Assembly: GCF_964340395.1 (NCBI RefSeq)
Contig: NC_135568.1
Coordinates: forward strand, 15,898,276-15,962,275
Source of the DNA: Glandiceps talaboti
Lineage: Eukaryota; Hemichordata; Enteropneusta; Spengelidae
Direction: 5' to 3'
Length of the DNA: 64,000 nucleotides
The position numbers were made by a program, and so were the translations under genes. The notes under the pieces were generated by a model, which was not told the DNA's origin, made no database searches, and saw only the letters and a program-made list of their open reading frames with translations. Shown here one piece after another: positions 1 through 10,885 of the stretch (its first letter is position 1; each line of letters starts with the position of its first letter).

Positions 1-1160
1 ATTTCTGGCCTTTATACCAAAATTACAAATATGTACTGTAAATAAATTTTAGAAGTAAGTACGTAAATGTGACTCATAGCTAACTTTGGCCTTTATTACC
101 TGTATATTATTATCATTTTCGGATTTCATTAGAATTGGTGCCTCATGCCCCTGTCCCAATGAAAGATAGTTGTTTAAAATGTTGTTCAAATGCCCGCCTC
201 CTATTCTCAGCACAGGTAAGCTTGCCATCCTCGACTTCACTCGGCTTTCGTGATCCCCAACATACCCGGGATATGCACACCCGTTTTCACGACAAATAAT
301 AAACAAAATTCAAACCCACATGACATTGCTATAATTACGCATCAGAAAATTTACATGCTTCATGGTAAGCATCGTAACAGTTTAACAACTTTAATACAGT
401 GAAGTGATACGGTATTATTGCCCCACTTCGTCACTGGGTAAAACGTATACATTTCTATTTCGACCGACAGACGTACCATCTGCTCCAAATCCTATAAGTT
501 TCTGCTTCCAACTTTCATCAACTTTGTCAGATAAAAATTATAGTTTTTGTCAAGATTTTGTTGAGTGGCGTGCCCTCGCCCTCACTGTACACTAATCATA
601 TACAGGTCAATGTATAGGTCGTCAGCATGGATACATTGTTGGAAACCCATTCACAATGCACTGCAGATAGAATCTAGAAATATCGATTTTTACGTAGGCA
701 GTGAATGACACGGTGACAGTGTTGAAGGCAATTTTCTTCGTAGGCTTGGTCTATTTTTCATATTTTGAATCGACCACATACATTTCGGTATAAATTATAG
801 ATTATTACACTTGATAAATATATGAGAGTGCATCTATTTCCTGAGATGCCGAGCTAGATAAAGGATTACAAGCCTTGCAACAAACAGCAGTGAGTTATCG
901 GGAGAAATCGCAAAAGAATACGGAAAAAAAGAGAAGGTTCGAGGTCAATATAATACTTCCTAAACTTATTCTAATCGAAAATCTAAAAAGATACGATTTC
1001 TCGTTATTCATCTGCACATTAGTGTGTGAAATTTCAAAATATGTCCATATTTGACGAAAATAAAACGATGACAAATATTTCATCTGTTTGTGAACTCCGT
1101 GTCCATTGTAAACCATTCTATTTTAAGGCTAAGAAAAAAATTGTTTTCTTGTGAGTTTGA
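1..1160. other. Non-coding stretch, no gene seen
   Basis: Only short ORFs without family resemblance, codon bias or convincing splice sites occur on either strand. No tandem repeat or long inverted repeat stands out. Confidence 0.5.
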
Positions 1161-1171
1161 ATCACTTAAAT

Positions 1172-1290
1172 ACCCCGCCTCGATCTTTTTTCTCACGTTT
1201 GTCCATCCAATGCAGACTGCAGAGCCGAGGGAAACACAAAATAACTCTCCCTACATTAATTGCTACTTCAGGGAAGACACGGAAGGAAAA
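1172..1290 (+). repeat. Dispersed repeat copy, partner at 43.6 kb
   Basis: The segment starting TACCCCGCCTCGATCTT and running through GTTTGTCCA.CCAATGCAG and AGGGAAA.CACAAA is repeated, with substitutions, at 43610-43690 in the same orientation. It is followed here by an (AAAT)n tract. It looks like a fragment of a moderately old interspersed element. Confidence 0.65.
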
Positions 1291-1291
1291 A

Positions 1292-1346
<55 letters not shown>

Positions 1347-1349
1347 ATA
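1287..1349. repeat. (AAAT)n microsatellite
   Basis: About 15 uninterrupted AAAT units directly following the dispersed repeat. ORFs through it are artefacts. Confidence 0.95.
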
Positions 1350-2009
1350 CTGACAAAACATCAACAATAGAGTAATCACAAATCAGTATCAACAATAATG
1401 AATGTTTCGTAATATCAAGAATTAGTATGTTTTCTTATATGCAAATTAGTCACAATCCAAATACATGTACCCCCAAAGGGTTGAGACTGGTATGCGAGTA
1501 GTATATTTTTTATGTCCTAAAAATGCCATAATGTGCCTTCCGACCAGTAAAAAATCCATCTCACTGAAATGCTTAGGACTCACATTATTTACCGTGCAAA
1601 CTGACAGAACAATCAAGAGAAAGGCAACAATTCCGACGATTTCTGAGTTGTATCTTGTTGCTTTGAACAATCTCGTTAGATGTTGAAATCTCCCTGACAC
1701 TCTATTTGAACAGTTTATTTAAGTAACGCCCACATGGCTAATCTAGTTCCTGAAAGGGGCCGTATTACGTACTACAATGTACTTCATCATAGTGATGTCG
1801 CAGGCTGAGAGATGTAAGATCAACACGTTTTCTAGGAACCATAAGATAACGATCAAACCCTTTGACAAGGAGAGGGGCATTGCCATAATAAATACAAACA
1901 ATTAATCATTATGGAATGTGAAAACCAACTTCTTAATGACAAATATTATGTCAAGCTACAACCAACGTACATTAAAGACTTAAGGAAACGTCATAAGGAA
2001 ACTTGAATA
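1350..2009. other. Non-coding stretch, no gene seen
   Basis: The two overlapping ORFs near 1446-1700 lie on opposite strands and show no recognisable family or exon signals. Nothing else is supported. Confidence 0.45.
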
Positions 2010-2705
2010 GGTTGAGATAAATGAAAACGTAATACTGGTTGCCATGGATACGGTATCTATGTACACCAACACGTTGCACTATGCACAATGGGTTCGCCAG
2101 CTTCCCCAGAGATAGCCGAATTCGCATTCCACAAACTTGAGTGTCGCATCATTGAAAAATACATGGATAAAATATCACTCTGTACACGTTTCAGGGATGA
2201 TATATTCATGCTCTTCCGTAGCACACAAGCTGAGCTTAATATTCTGAGTGAAAAGATAAATGATGTGCACCCAACATTAACAAGGCGAAAAAATGAGGTA
2301 CACACGAACATGCAGTACATGAAGAAGATTTCCAAAACAAGTTGAAATTCTTCATTGACAAACTGACACAATGAGGATACAACGAATCAGAAGCGGTTCG
2401 CTCATTAAATGGAGTCCAATGTGAGAATAGAGAGACATATCTCGGACACCGATCGACACAAGATAACCCTCTACTAGTCATCAAAACAACACATAGTCCC
2501 AACATCAAAGCGTTCCAACTGAAAGACGCATTAAGAAAACACTGGGACTTGTTAGAAAATAATGTAACACTGGACCAATTCTACTCAACCAAACCAATCA
2601 TAGCACCGAAAAGAAACGCAAATCTAAAAGAAAAACTAGTCACAACTAAAGTAAAGCCATCTGCCCCAAAAGGACTGAAAAAGCCAATCACAATATATGA
2701 TTGAA
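2010..2705 (+). pseudogene. Penelope-like retroelement reverse transcriptase, broken
   Basis: The remains are in three reading frames. At 2010-2070 the frame reads ILVAMDTVSMYTN, matching the Penelope-like RT block (L..MDV.SLYTNIP). The next block, MGSPASPEIAEFAF (2088 onward), is in another frame with only a few codons between; intact elements have roughly a hundred residues there, so an internal deletion removed the middle of the fingers/palm. RFRDDIFMLF (about 2191-2220) is the catalytic DD block with Arg-Asp replacing the usual Tyr/Val-Asp. After a frameshift near 2340 the third frame (with an in-frame stop near 2370) carries the thumb-like segment with LRKHWDLL and NLKEKL, ending at the TGA at 2702-2704. 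It is not expressed as an active RT. No GIY-YIG endonuclease is visible. It is followed by a hammerhead-like core. Confidence 0.75.
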
Positions 2706-2775
2706 ATACTAGCATCTCTGATGAACAACTTTAAATCTTGAGCAAAACAAATGCGGGAACACTGTCTCGTTAGAC

Positions 2776-2825
2776 AAAACTGCTACTGAGGAAGGACCCA
2801 ACAGCCGGTTCGAAACGTCGTAAGA
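2776..2825 (+). ncRNA. Hammerhead-ribozyme-like core of a Penelope-like element
   Basis: CTGAGGA (2786-2792) fits the hammerhead CUGANGA box. GGACC (2794-2798) pairs with GGTTC (2807-2811), one G-U pair, as stem II closed by an 8-nt loop, and GAAAC (2812-2816) is the second conserved box, followed by GTC. Penelope-like elements are known to carry minimal hammerhead motifs in their terminal repeats, and this one lies just after the decayed RT. I could not draw convincing stems I and III, so activity of this single copy is uncertain. Confidence 0.5.
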
Positions 2826-4065
2826 GAAGGGTCAACGAAGTATCGACCCGGGGACGTATCGCCAATTTCTTCCCTGCTAACCTAACCCTAACATCTGGGT
2901 CGATAACCTTGACAAAACAGTCACGTGACTAACTGACATTAAAACCATTTGATGACACCTTACAAAATATTTAAGTTCAAACTAGATTTGGAAGATACTT
3001 CCGCTAACTAAAAACTTGATCTACCAACCCATAGTTGGTTATCTGGTAAACGAAATGTTGATATAATGTTGACGGTGTTCGGAGTCCCCTCCCCTTTATT
3101 AAAATCTGTTTAACATAAACCATTTTATCTAGTTTGAAGTCTTTATGGTATATGTTAGCATCACCCTCCATTGATATACATTCAGAACATCTTGGAATAA
3201 TTAAAATATTTGTTGATTTTCTCCATTCCATTTCACACCATATATGCTTGTGTTTGTTTCTGGTGTAACATTGTTTATCACATTTTCATATTTTTATGTA
3301 CAGAAGCAAATGTACAATAAATTCTAAGTTATTGTTCCTTTAACTTGAAACTGTGTTAGGCTGTATATCACATTACAGCTACAAGAATATATTTGGATGT
3401 TGTGCATCATATCCCAGCTAAGTATTTTTTTCCTAGCAGCAATGGTCCGTCTCTTTTCCCCACCACCCACTTATATCCGGATGTTTTCAAGCAACTCCAT
3501 TCGGCATCTTTTTTCCCCCAAATCTTCCAAGCCCCCCAGGAGATCAAATCCCCCCCCCCCTAAATTACGACGATTCCCTAAGGGCATAATCTTATCAAAT
3601 CTTTAGTGGACATCAAGACTTGTAGTAAAATGATAAACTGCATGCGAGACGATGTATGTTGTGTAACTGGAACCATAAATTTTATTTATCAAAACCCTGA
3701 TCAGTTCGGCCTCGAGGCATCACTCGACTACCCTAAATTTTACAAATCCCTCTACAGGAAAACTTGGAATGTTTATTCACTCACTATCTGGTTAATTGTC
3801 TAACATGAATTTGAAACAAAAAAGGGGACATTGTTTTCCAGACACGCTATCTTTTAAAATACTAAACATGTAGATTCATGACATTCTTCCATCTTATCTA
3901 AAAATGTGATGTCCTCATTTCTAAACTCTCTTATTCTCAGGAAAAATGATAACAATACCTATTGAAACGAGATGGCGTAAATTTATAAAAGCACGTCTAA
4001 ATTATTGTCTTGACACACATGTTGACACCCATGTCAGCTATTGCAATAACATTTTCTCTAACTGG
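2826..4065. other. Non-coding stretch with a C-rich repeat tract
   Basis: No gene seen. The part at 3450-3600 (runs of C, ending TTCCCTAAGGGCATAATC) resembles 16180-16250 and the G/C-run elements at 20-25 kb and 60.7 kb, so it is probably a degraded copy of a dispersed element. Confidence 0.45.
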
Positions 4066-4139
4066 GTGTTTGCCAACATATATGTATAAACAGAGTCATG
4101 TCTGAACGACTCTGTTTATACATATATGTTGGCAAACAC
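4066..4139. repeat. Near-perfect inverted repeat, 32-nt arms
   Basis: Arms at 4066-4097 and 4108-4139 are reverse complements (GTTTGCCAACATATATG... against ...CATATATGTTGGCAAAC) around a 10-nt loop. It can fold into a long hairpin or cruciform. No coding role seen. Confidence 0.9.
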
Positions 4140-4169
4140 TGTAATTACAAATTCATGACAATCTCTTTA

Positions 4170-4245
4170 CACACCCAATTCCATAAATAACCACTAACAC
4201 TATCGCTTCAATTTTATCTCGAAACCGCCTCGTTTATTGTGCCTA
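4170..4245 (+). repeat. Dispersed repeat copy, partner at 16.25 kb
   Basis: The sequence around ATAAATAACCACTAACAC and TCGCTTCA recurs at 16258-16325 in the same orientation. Confidence 0.7.
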
Positions 4246-4276
4246 TCTGACCAACTGAGTGTTGTTGACACTGAAC

Positions 4277-4505
4277 TACACAGTGTCCATATGGTCTTTG
4301 TACATTGAAGTGACTGGCTTCTAATGTGAACATTCCGACTCCCACACATTTGCACATTCACTGCTGCCATTTTGAGTTTTCCGAAAGTGAGAAGATTGCA
4401 ACTCTGATTGTAAGTAATTATAAGCCATTCTAATATGTTCTACGACAGCAGTACGCACTACAATGTTTGTTTTCATTGTGCGTGTGTGCACCATGTATGT
4501 ACGTG
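4277..4505 (+). repeat. Dispersed repeat copy, partner at 17.6 kb
   Basis: About 210 bp beginning ACTACACAGTGTCCATATGG and ending near CAGTACGCAC, TTTG and CATTG.GTGCGT recurs at 17618-17830 in the same orientation with scattered indels. It is a member of an interspersed family; no coding capacity. Confidence 0.85.
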
Positions 4506-4974
4506 CACATGCATTTGCAAGAGAGTGCACTATGTGTTTGGACACCAGGAAGGTGATTGATATATATGCGTCGCACCACGACCACCATATACAAGGGTAG
4601 GTCTTATTCATCCCCGGTTAGCTTATAGGCTACATAATTGGATTTAGTTTATCGACGTGACACCAACATTCACTTGCGGAAGAAATCTTGTTTGAGCCTC
4701 CCATGTTTTCGTAGCATGTGGTCCATACAATGTAGATCGGACGACTGTTGCTACGTAATGTATGTAATACCATGAAAGTGTGTAATACTCATCTGTGGGT
4801 TATAATTCTATACATACTTATGCCATCTATTATCACTGAGATAACTAGAAATAGGCGCTGTGGTTGATTGGCAACAACAAAGATTTGCTCAAGTTGACGA
4901 GATGAAATTTTTGTTTGCATTTGTAGCACAACTGTGCTGCTGATAAGGTTCAGTAATGCTATAGGCATGATGCG

Positions 4975-4977
<3 letters not shown>

Positions 4978-5015
<38 letters not shown>
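4978..5015. repeat. (GT)n microsatellite
   Basis: Uninterrupted GT dinucleotides. The His/Thr-rich ORFs on the minus strand here are artefacts of it. Confidence 0.95.
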
Positions 5016-5018
<3 letters not shown>

Positions 5019-5157
5019 GTCCGTTTGTGAATGTGCATTGACGTTCTGTGAAGTTGAGTGGAATAGATGATAGGTATATTATAGTAGAACTTAGAGACTT
5101 GCTCACTCGACATTGTCAAGCCAGGTAGAGAAGTCACTAAGTTGGTATATAGAGAGA

Positions 5158-5218
5158 TAATTAGTTACTTAGCTAGTTAGCTAGTTAGTTAGCTAGTTAG
5201 CTAGTTAGTTAGTTACTT
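5158..5218. repeat. (TTAG)n/(CTAG) microsatellite
   Basis: Imperfect tetranucleotide array of TTAG and CTAG units. Confidence 0.85.
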
Positions 5219-5273
5219 ATAATTAGATAAACAATACATTAAGCAATCGGGTCACTGAAAATGGTTTGGGTTC

Positions 5274-5400
<127 letters not shown>

Positions 5401-5631
5401 AGACTGATGATCGCACTATGCGTGAAACTCCGAGTTACAACCAAGAAAGAGTTCCAGAACTATCAAAACTATTGCGCTCTGCCACTGCGGTATAGAGCCA
5501 ACACCTAAACAGAAGTTCCTGAAATCTAGAGAGTTTTTTCCGTTTGTTGGGTCGTCAGAACTATGTATAACTTCAGACATCAGACCGTAGACGAATGGAA
5601 CCTGTTACAAATGGGGAAAGTAAACAACTGA

Positions 5632-5882
5632 ATTGGATTAATAACACTTGGCACAGCATGTTAGAAGTACAGAGAATTGTATTACATTCCATCATTTGAT
5701 AAGAACAGTACTAGTATTATGGCCACTTTACATTCAAGTTCATGTTTAGAAACAAATTTCCAGTTCCCCTGGCATTTCATATACACATAAAGGGGCCATA
5801 AAACTGTTCTTATCAAACCATGGTGTGTAATACAAGTCTCTGCTGTTTCAACATTCTGAGCCAAGTGTTATTAATCCAATTG
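5632..5882. mobile_element. MITE-like element with ~90-bp terminal inverted repeats
   Basis: The left end AATTGGATTAATAACACTTG (5632) is matched by its reverse complement ending at 5882, and the match continues with a few mismatches past TTTGATAAGAACAGT to about 5720 and back to about 5800. Only some 80 bp lie between the arms. Flanking TGA may be a 3-bp target duplication, but this is weak. No transposase is encoded; the two ORFs across it are artefacts. Confidence 0.8.
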
Positions 5883-6005
5883 ATGTCGGCAGTTGTACTT
5901 GACGAACGCAGACATCAACCAATTTCTTGCGACTTGGATGATAAGCCCCCAACCCAAGCAAGGCATTACACTTATTGTAGACATTGCCTCATTTACTGGT
6001 ACCTG

Positions 6006-6051
6006 CAACCACAGACAAGTAACGAAAGTTTCTTACTTGTCTGTGTTGCAA
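6006..6051. repeat. Short hairpin, 17-18-nt arms
   Basis: CACAGACAAGTAA pairs with TTACTTGTCTGTG around a 10-nt loop. Function unknown. Confidence 0.75.
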
Positions 6052-6880
6052 CTCTCGGTTTTAAATCATCCGACATAGTTTTGAGGATTATCTGATGCCA
6101 AATTCTAGACGGGTTCTATGTTTAGACACGATGAGATTCATCGTACACAAATATAAACAACACTACAGTCTATACGTGATCTTGTCAAGGAAAGTTAACG
6201 AGGTGGGTACATGATGAGCCGATCGTCCAATTGTATTGGCAACTTTTAGAGGCATCGCAGGAATTTCCTGGACGGCAACGTACCGATGTTGCCAGCTAAT
6301 TAGTGCGAAATATTGACAGTTCAAATGACAATTACCGAGACACATGTCTATTTTGTAACTGATGTGGCCGCATGCCGACTCAATACAAACTCATTTTGGC
6401 ATTTCTTATGTTATAATGTGTAGGCCTAAAACAAATGGTTTGGTTCCGAGAAAAAAATAATAAAATCGCAAAAATTGTGAAGTCTCACGAGAAATTGTGG
6501 ATACGGAAACTGACATAGACTTAAAAATACAATATAAAACTGTTCTTCCAAATTGTATAATAATGTTAGTTCTTAAATAGCCTTTCCCACTCTGTGCTCA
6601 TATTGCAACCTCTATCCTACCAGGTCCCCCAATGATACAGCTGGGTAGGCTGAGGCACTGTTGGGTATTTTATGCAATTTTGGCAATATTGGGTACATAT
6701 ACTTTCTGAAGGGGTGACTGCTTGTTTTGTCATGGGTGTAAGAACAATAAAATGATTGAAATGAAGAGAAATATCCTATCACCGTATAAAAAAAAGGATT
6801 ATTAACATTAACAGCTCTTCATAATGTAACCAGCCTATGAAGTTGCCGGTAATTTTTACAGTCAAATTTTGAAGGTCGCA
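6052..6880. other. Non-coding stretch, no gene seen
   Basis: AT-rich, no repeat structure and no ORF that can be tied to a family. Confidence 0.45.
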
Positions 6881-6884
6881 CTTG

Positions 6885-7045
6885 CAAGTAGTTCATACAT
6901 CGCACTGTAGATTAAATATCCTGACTGACGCCGTACTTTGGACTGACATACTCTGACTCCGCATGTGCAAGTAATTTATACATCGCACTGTAGGCAATAT
7001 GCTGACTGATGACGTACTCTGGCCTGACCTACTCTGACTCCGAAT
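6885..7045 (+). repeat. Tandem duplication, ~80-bp unit, two copies
   Basis: Two diverged copies each run from GCAAGTA.TT.ATACATCGCACTGTAG through a GACTGA..CGTACT core to TACTCTGACTCCG.ATG. Confidence 0.8.
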
Positions 7046-7567
7046 GTATCAAAAGATATGAAGACATACAGACAACGTTGTTGACGTTAATTTTGATTGA
7101 ACAGGGTAAACATCTTGACGTCGATATCACTGTCTTCTATAAAGGCAAAAAAAGGAATTGTTTCTGGTCATGACAGGACAGTCTGTCTAAAATGGTGCGA
7201 CGACGCGATTTTTTTATTCTCAATAAACCTGTCACTCACTACTATTTACGGCAGTTACTGTTGTTTTTATTGAGTACTTTAGAGCAAGTGCAGGGTTCTC
7301 CACGATTTTAATCAACAAAGAGGTGGCCATCTTTAGCATATTTTTCAGATCATAATATTAGAGAGTGAAAAAATGTTTTCAACATTAAAAAGGCCTACAA
7401 TCAATTAAATTCCTATTTTATCCATTCAGCAAACTAGAATACACAGAAATTTGTTCATATCAACAAGTTCAAAACCTTTAACATAATTCACAATGGAAAA
7501 AAATCAGGAAGGAGATTGACAGTTACATAGCTTTGACGACGTTGGCAAGCACACCACACATGTAAAC

Positions 7568-7668
7568 TGTAAGATACGTCGTGACGTTTCACCCTCACCG
7601 GCCTCCTCTCACAGTTAGGGGTTGGCCGGTGTTTGAGGGCGCCCCGTCACGGCGTACCTTACAGACTA
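7568..7668. repeat. GC-rich imperfect inverted repeat
   Basis: CTGTAAGATACGTCGTGACG...CTCACCGGCC on the left matches the reverse complement of GGCCGGTG...CGTCACGGCGTACCTTACAG on the right, arms about 40 bp, loop about 18 bp. It is notably more GC- and CpG-rich than its surroundings, and is a fold-back element or a structured RNA/regulatory site. Confidence 0.7.
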
Positions 7669-7699
7669 ACCACACACGCTGCACATTGCATGCACCTAT

Positions 7700-8284
7700 A
7701 GGCTAGCTATCAGTTAATTTTGAGTTGTTGGTTTCGCCTTGTAAACTTGCATGTCATTCATAAAAATAATCTAAAAACAATTTATTTTCTTTTAGTTTTA
7801 TACAATTTGATATCCTTGTTATTTATATTAATGGAAAAAGATTTTTCATCAAAATCTGCTGGAAATATATTTTTGTGACGAATTTGGGCTATGAATCACA
7901 AAATACGTTCAGTGCTCATGTGGGTGACAAACATGGCCGCCGCATCGTGCTACGGCAATCGCGATTTCCATCCGAACTTAATCATTTAGGACAGTAATTC
8001 TAACACGGAACCATAAGCTTACCGCAGTAGTAATTTTTTAAGAATAAGTATAATTTTTTTCATTCGTATTCATCGACAGAATAGCAAAAATGGTAATGGC
8101 GTCGTATGTGTACTATTACGCGTACGGGAAGGCTTGGAAAATCTCGGTTGATTTACCCGGCCACGGAAACTAACGCCGTACCGTCTTCGATCTTGCTGTA
8201 CTTGTACTAAGGCATTACTGGGGAATCGTTTAGGGTATAAACTGTTTTAAATTTGTTTCGACTACCATCGTTATTATCGAGGCG
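7700..8284. other. Gene-free stretch with a CpG-containing segment
   Basis: 7930-8280 is richer in CG dinucleotides than the surrounding AT-rich DNA (for example CATGGCCGCCGCATCG, CGCGTACGGG, CGCCGTACCGTC) and lies directly upstream of the short signal-peptide-like ORF at 8285. It may be a promoter region, but no TATA box or initiator could be assigned. Confidence 0.3.
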
Positions 8285-8440
8285 ATGCACATGAGTATGG
8301 ACGTGTGGCAGATGTCATTTGCTTGTACGTTCATGATTATGTTGGCTCTGCAGTTGTCTCAGGGAGCTGGACAAACACACAAAAAAGACCGACACGAGGG
8401 TAAAAGTGATGAGCGCGCTGACCAGAAACATTTGGCCTAA
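8285..8440 (+). CDS. Short ORF with signal-peptide-like N-terminus, possible first exon
   Basis: A 51-codon ORF begins MHMSMDVWQMSFACTF and continues with a hydrophobic core (MIMLALQL) ending in small residues (SQGAG), then a hydrophilic charged tail (KKDRHEGKSDERADQ). This is the layout of a secretory signal peptide followed by a mature N-terminus. It follows a CpG-containing segment. GAGG|GTAAAAG at 8401 could be a 5' splice site, in which case this is the first coding exon of a secreted protein whose later exons I could not identify; otherwise it would be a 51-aa secreted peptide. Family unknown. A chance ORF cannot be excluded at this length. Confidence 0.35.
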   Translation: MHMSMDVWQMSFACTFMIMLALQLSQGAGQTHKKDRHEGKSDERADQKHLA

Positions 8441-8444
8441 GAAA

Positions 8445-9339
8445 GACTTGACCACCACGTTGCTTGTAGAGCCATCACTTATTCTGCGCCTCCTTGCAAG
8501 GTCACTAAAATTAATCTGAAAACATCAAAGAAAAATAACCAATGATAAACACAGTGTAGCCCCCTTTTTAATTGTTTATGGGTGATAGAATGTAGCACAG
8601 TTACAATGTAGACCCTATGGGTCAATGTGTTATCAGGTACTGTTTGCTCGAGTGACATTATCTTTTCATTGTTGGAGTACCCATACTCTTAATCAATGAC
8701 AAAATATAATCTTCTATGAAAATACAAAAACGGTATCTCAGCTTCAAATTAAAATACTAGTAATTCAATATGACAATGTCATGATTAGTCAATTATTTAC
8801 TTGTTTTACCATGTCACCCTCTTTGTTGTTCTACACCTCATTCAGTAAGTCTTCTCTGTTGAAGTACAAAGTTGAAGAGCAATGTTTTTTCTTCTTACAT
8901 GTGCCACGTTTTTCCATTTCTTTCCTTCTCTTTACTCTTTATTCAGCTTGTTGTGGACTCTCAAAATACGGGCTTGCTCTCCGTTTACTTCTCTTACTAT
9001 ACGACTCAGGTGTTGCTAAGAATGTAAGAATGTGTCTGCATCATAAAATTTGTTTCCTACTTTTTTCAAAGGACTCTCGTCGTTTCCCATGCTTTGTTTT
9101 CTGTTTCTGTGCTCTACTCTGCTTTAGTGTTATATCCCCTTCTTCATAAGGTAGTGCAGTTAGAGTATGAAATTAGTTTGTTGTACATAACTTATCAATA
9201 GGTTTGTCAACATTCGCAGTATGTCTCTACCTATGTATTTCACTTCTGTCTTACTTAGACATTCCGGTGTGCAATATTCTTTGTTTATACGTTGCTTGGC
9301 TTACAATCATGGCAATCGTTCCAGCGGTTTTTGACTTGC

Positions 9340-9340
<1 letters not shown>
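8445..9340. other. No gene supported
   Basis: An ORF at 8781-9149 (+) would encode a Phe/Leu/Ser/Cys-rich protein typical of T-rich non-coding DNA; no exon signals or domain are seen. Confidence 0.4.

Positions 9341-9401
<61 letters not shown>
9341..9401. repeat. (CA)n microsatellite with A-tract
   Basis: About 30 CA units followed by a 12-A run and short CAGA units. ORFs through it are artefacts. Confidence 0.95.
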
Positions 9402-9404
<3 letters not shown>

Positions 9405-9479
9405 AAAAAAAACCCCATAGACACAGACAGGCAGACAGACAGACTTGGCAAGCCTATAGCAAGTTACTAGCTACTGAAC

Positions 9480-10329
9480 TTTATCAGTTCAATTGTGCCA
9501 AAAATCAACAAGTCTGAATGTATAATGATTAAAAAATTAGTATGTTTTGCACCAAAACCTATAGAATATACTTACCAAAATTTCGTCAAGATACAGCAAT
9601 CCCTATGATTAGGAAATGACAAAATGTTCGATTTTCCTCAAACTACTAGATTTTCTAAAGCATATGTAAGCTCAGGCTCAGGCAGTGAAAGCTGCCATCT
9701 TGTTCTAATATGACCTTTACAACTTTGAACCTAGGTCGCAAGAATTGATTGGTTGTCTCAACTACGCAAGAACTGGGATCAATGGCCTTTTCTGTTCACG
9801 ACTCAATCGGTGATTTTTGCATTTTAAATCAATTTTTCCACACAAGATCGAATATTCTCGTCTATTTTTTTATGTGAATATTTTTTCTGTTTCGGTATAT
9901 TCACATAAACCTCGTCATTTCAACTGTTAAAGTCTACTAAACCAGATTGATTTAGCAATGTCTTCCTGGCTAGATATGATAACATGACAAACTGAACTAA
10001 CATATATCATCTCAAGTTGGCGATTGTTGGAGTCTTTGTACATGAAATTTCGATAGTTACAAAACTTGCAATTTTCCATGTTTAAATGATGACGTCATCA
10101 CCAGATTTTGCACACGGAAAAAAATCGCACGAGTGTTCAAAAGAACATTATATATAGTATTTTATTTGTCACAAACTCAAAATCATATCAACATAACAAG
10201 AGAGAAAGTAAAAAAGACAGTGGAATAAATATTACACATAAACTGATGGATGAATACAGAGTTTATGGCTGGACCACAAAAAATAGTTTGAAACAAACTA
10301 GTCAAGTTTGTGGCCCATATTACAATTGA
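9480..10329. other. No gene supported
   Basis: AT-rich, only short ORFs, no domain or splice model recognised. Confidence 0.4.
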
Positions 10330-10798
10330 TTAAACAAAATAATCAAAGCAAAAACAAAAACAAATTTGAAATTAAAACAAAAACAAACAAAAAACAAACA
10401 AAGCAAAACGCGTTCTCATAAAAAAAAAATATAACTGGCATTAAATGCAATGTAAGGTAGAAAAAGCTGAATTAATTTTGTAACAAATACTGTTTTAACT
10501 GAGATTTAAAAGTAGTCCTGGGTTGTATTTTTTTCAATTCTTCAGGTAAGGAGTTCCAATGTTTTGCAGCTGCATACTGAAAATTGTGTTGCGTCAAAGT
10601 AAGATTTACTTTTGGAATGTAAAAGTTATCTCTCGTTGTATTCCGAGTGTGATACGTATTTGGTGGTGTGTTGAAATAGTCGTTAACTGTTTGCGGGAAG
10701 TGACCGGCCCTCAAATCAAAAATAAATAAAGAAGTATTAAATTTGCATTGCTGGTGGACATTTAGAATTCCTATAGTTGCTGTAAATTTCACAGTGTT
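10330..10798 (-). pseudogene. 5'-truncated LINE, reverse transcriptase C-terminus and 3' tail
   Basis: An open frame of about 106 codons (10792 down to the stop at 10472) matches the extreme C-terminus of non-LTR retrotransposon ORF2: a segment starting ILNVHQQC, then TRNTTRDNFYIP, the hallmark KHWNSLPEELK and a final TFKSQLKQYLL. Upstream RT, endonuclease and ORF1 are absent, as usual for 5'-truncated insertions. Beyond the stop, 10330-10440 is A-rich on the plus strand. The frame is uninterrupted, so the insertion may be fairly young. Confidence 0.75.
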
Positions 10799-10885
10799 GG
10801 GGGTACACTATCTTATTTTTAACTCTATCTTTGATTTTATACTCAATCACAGGCCATAATATACTCGAGTTGGTGGACATCGGAC

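Noticed and set aside
8781-9149. 122-codon plus-strand ORF
   Set aside because: Composition (Phe, Leu, Ser, Cys) is that of T-rich non-coding DNA; no signals, domain or splice partner.
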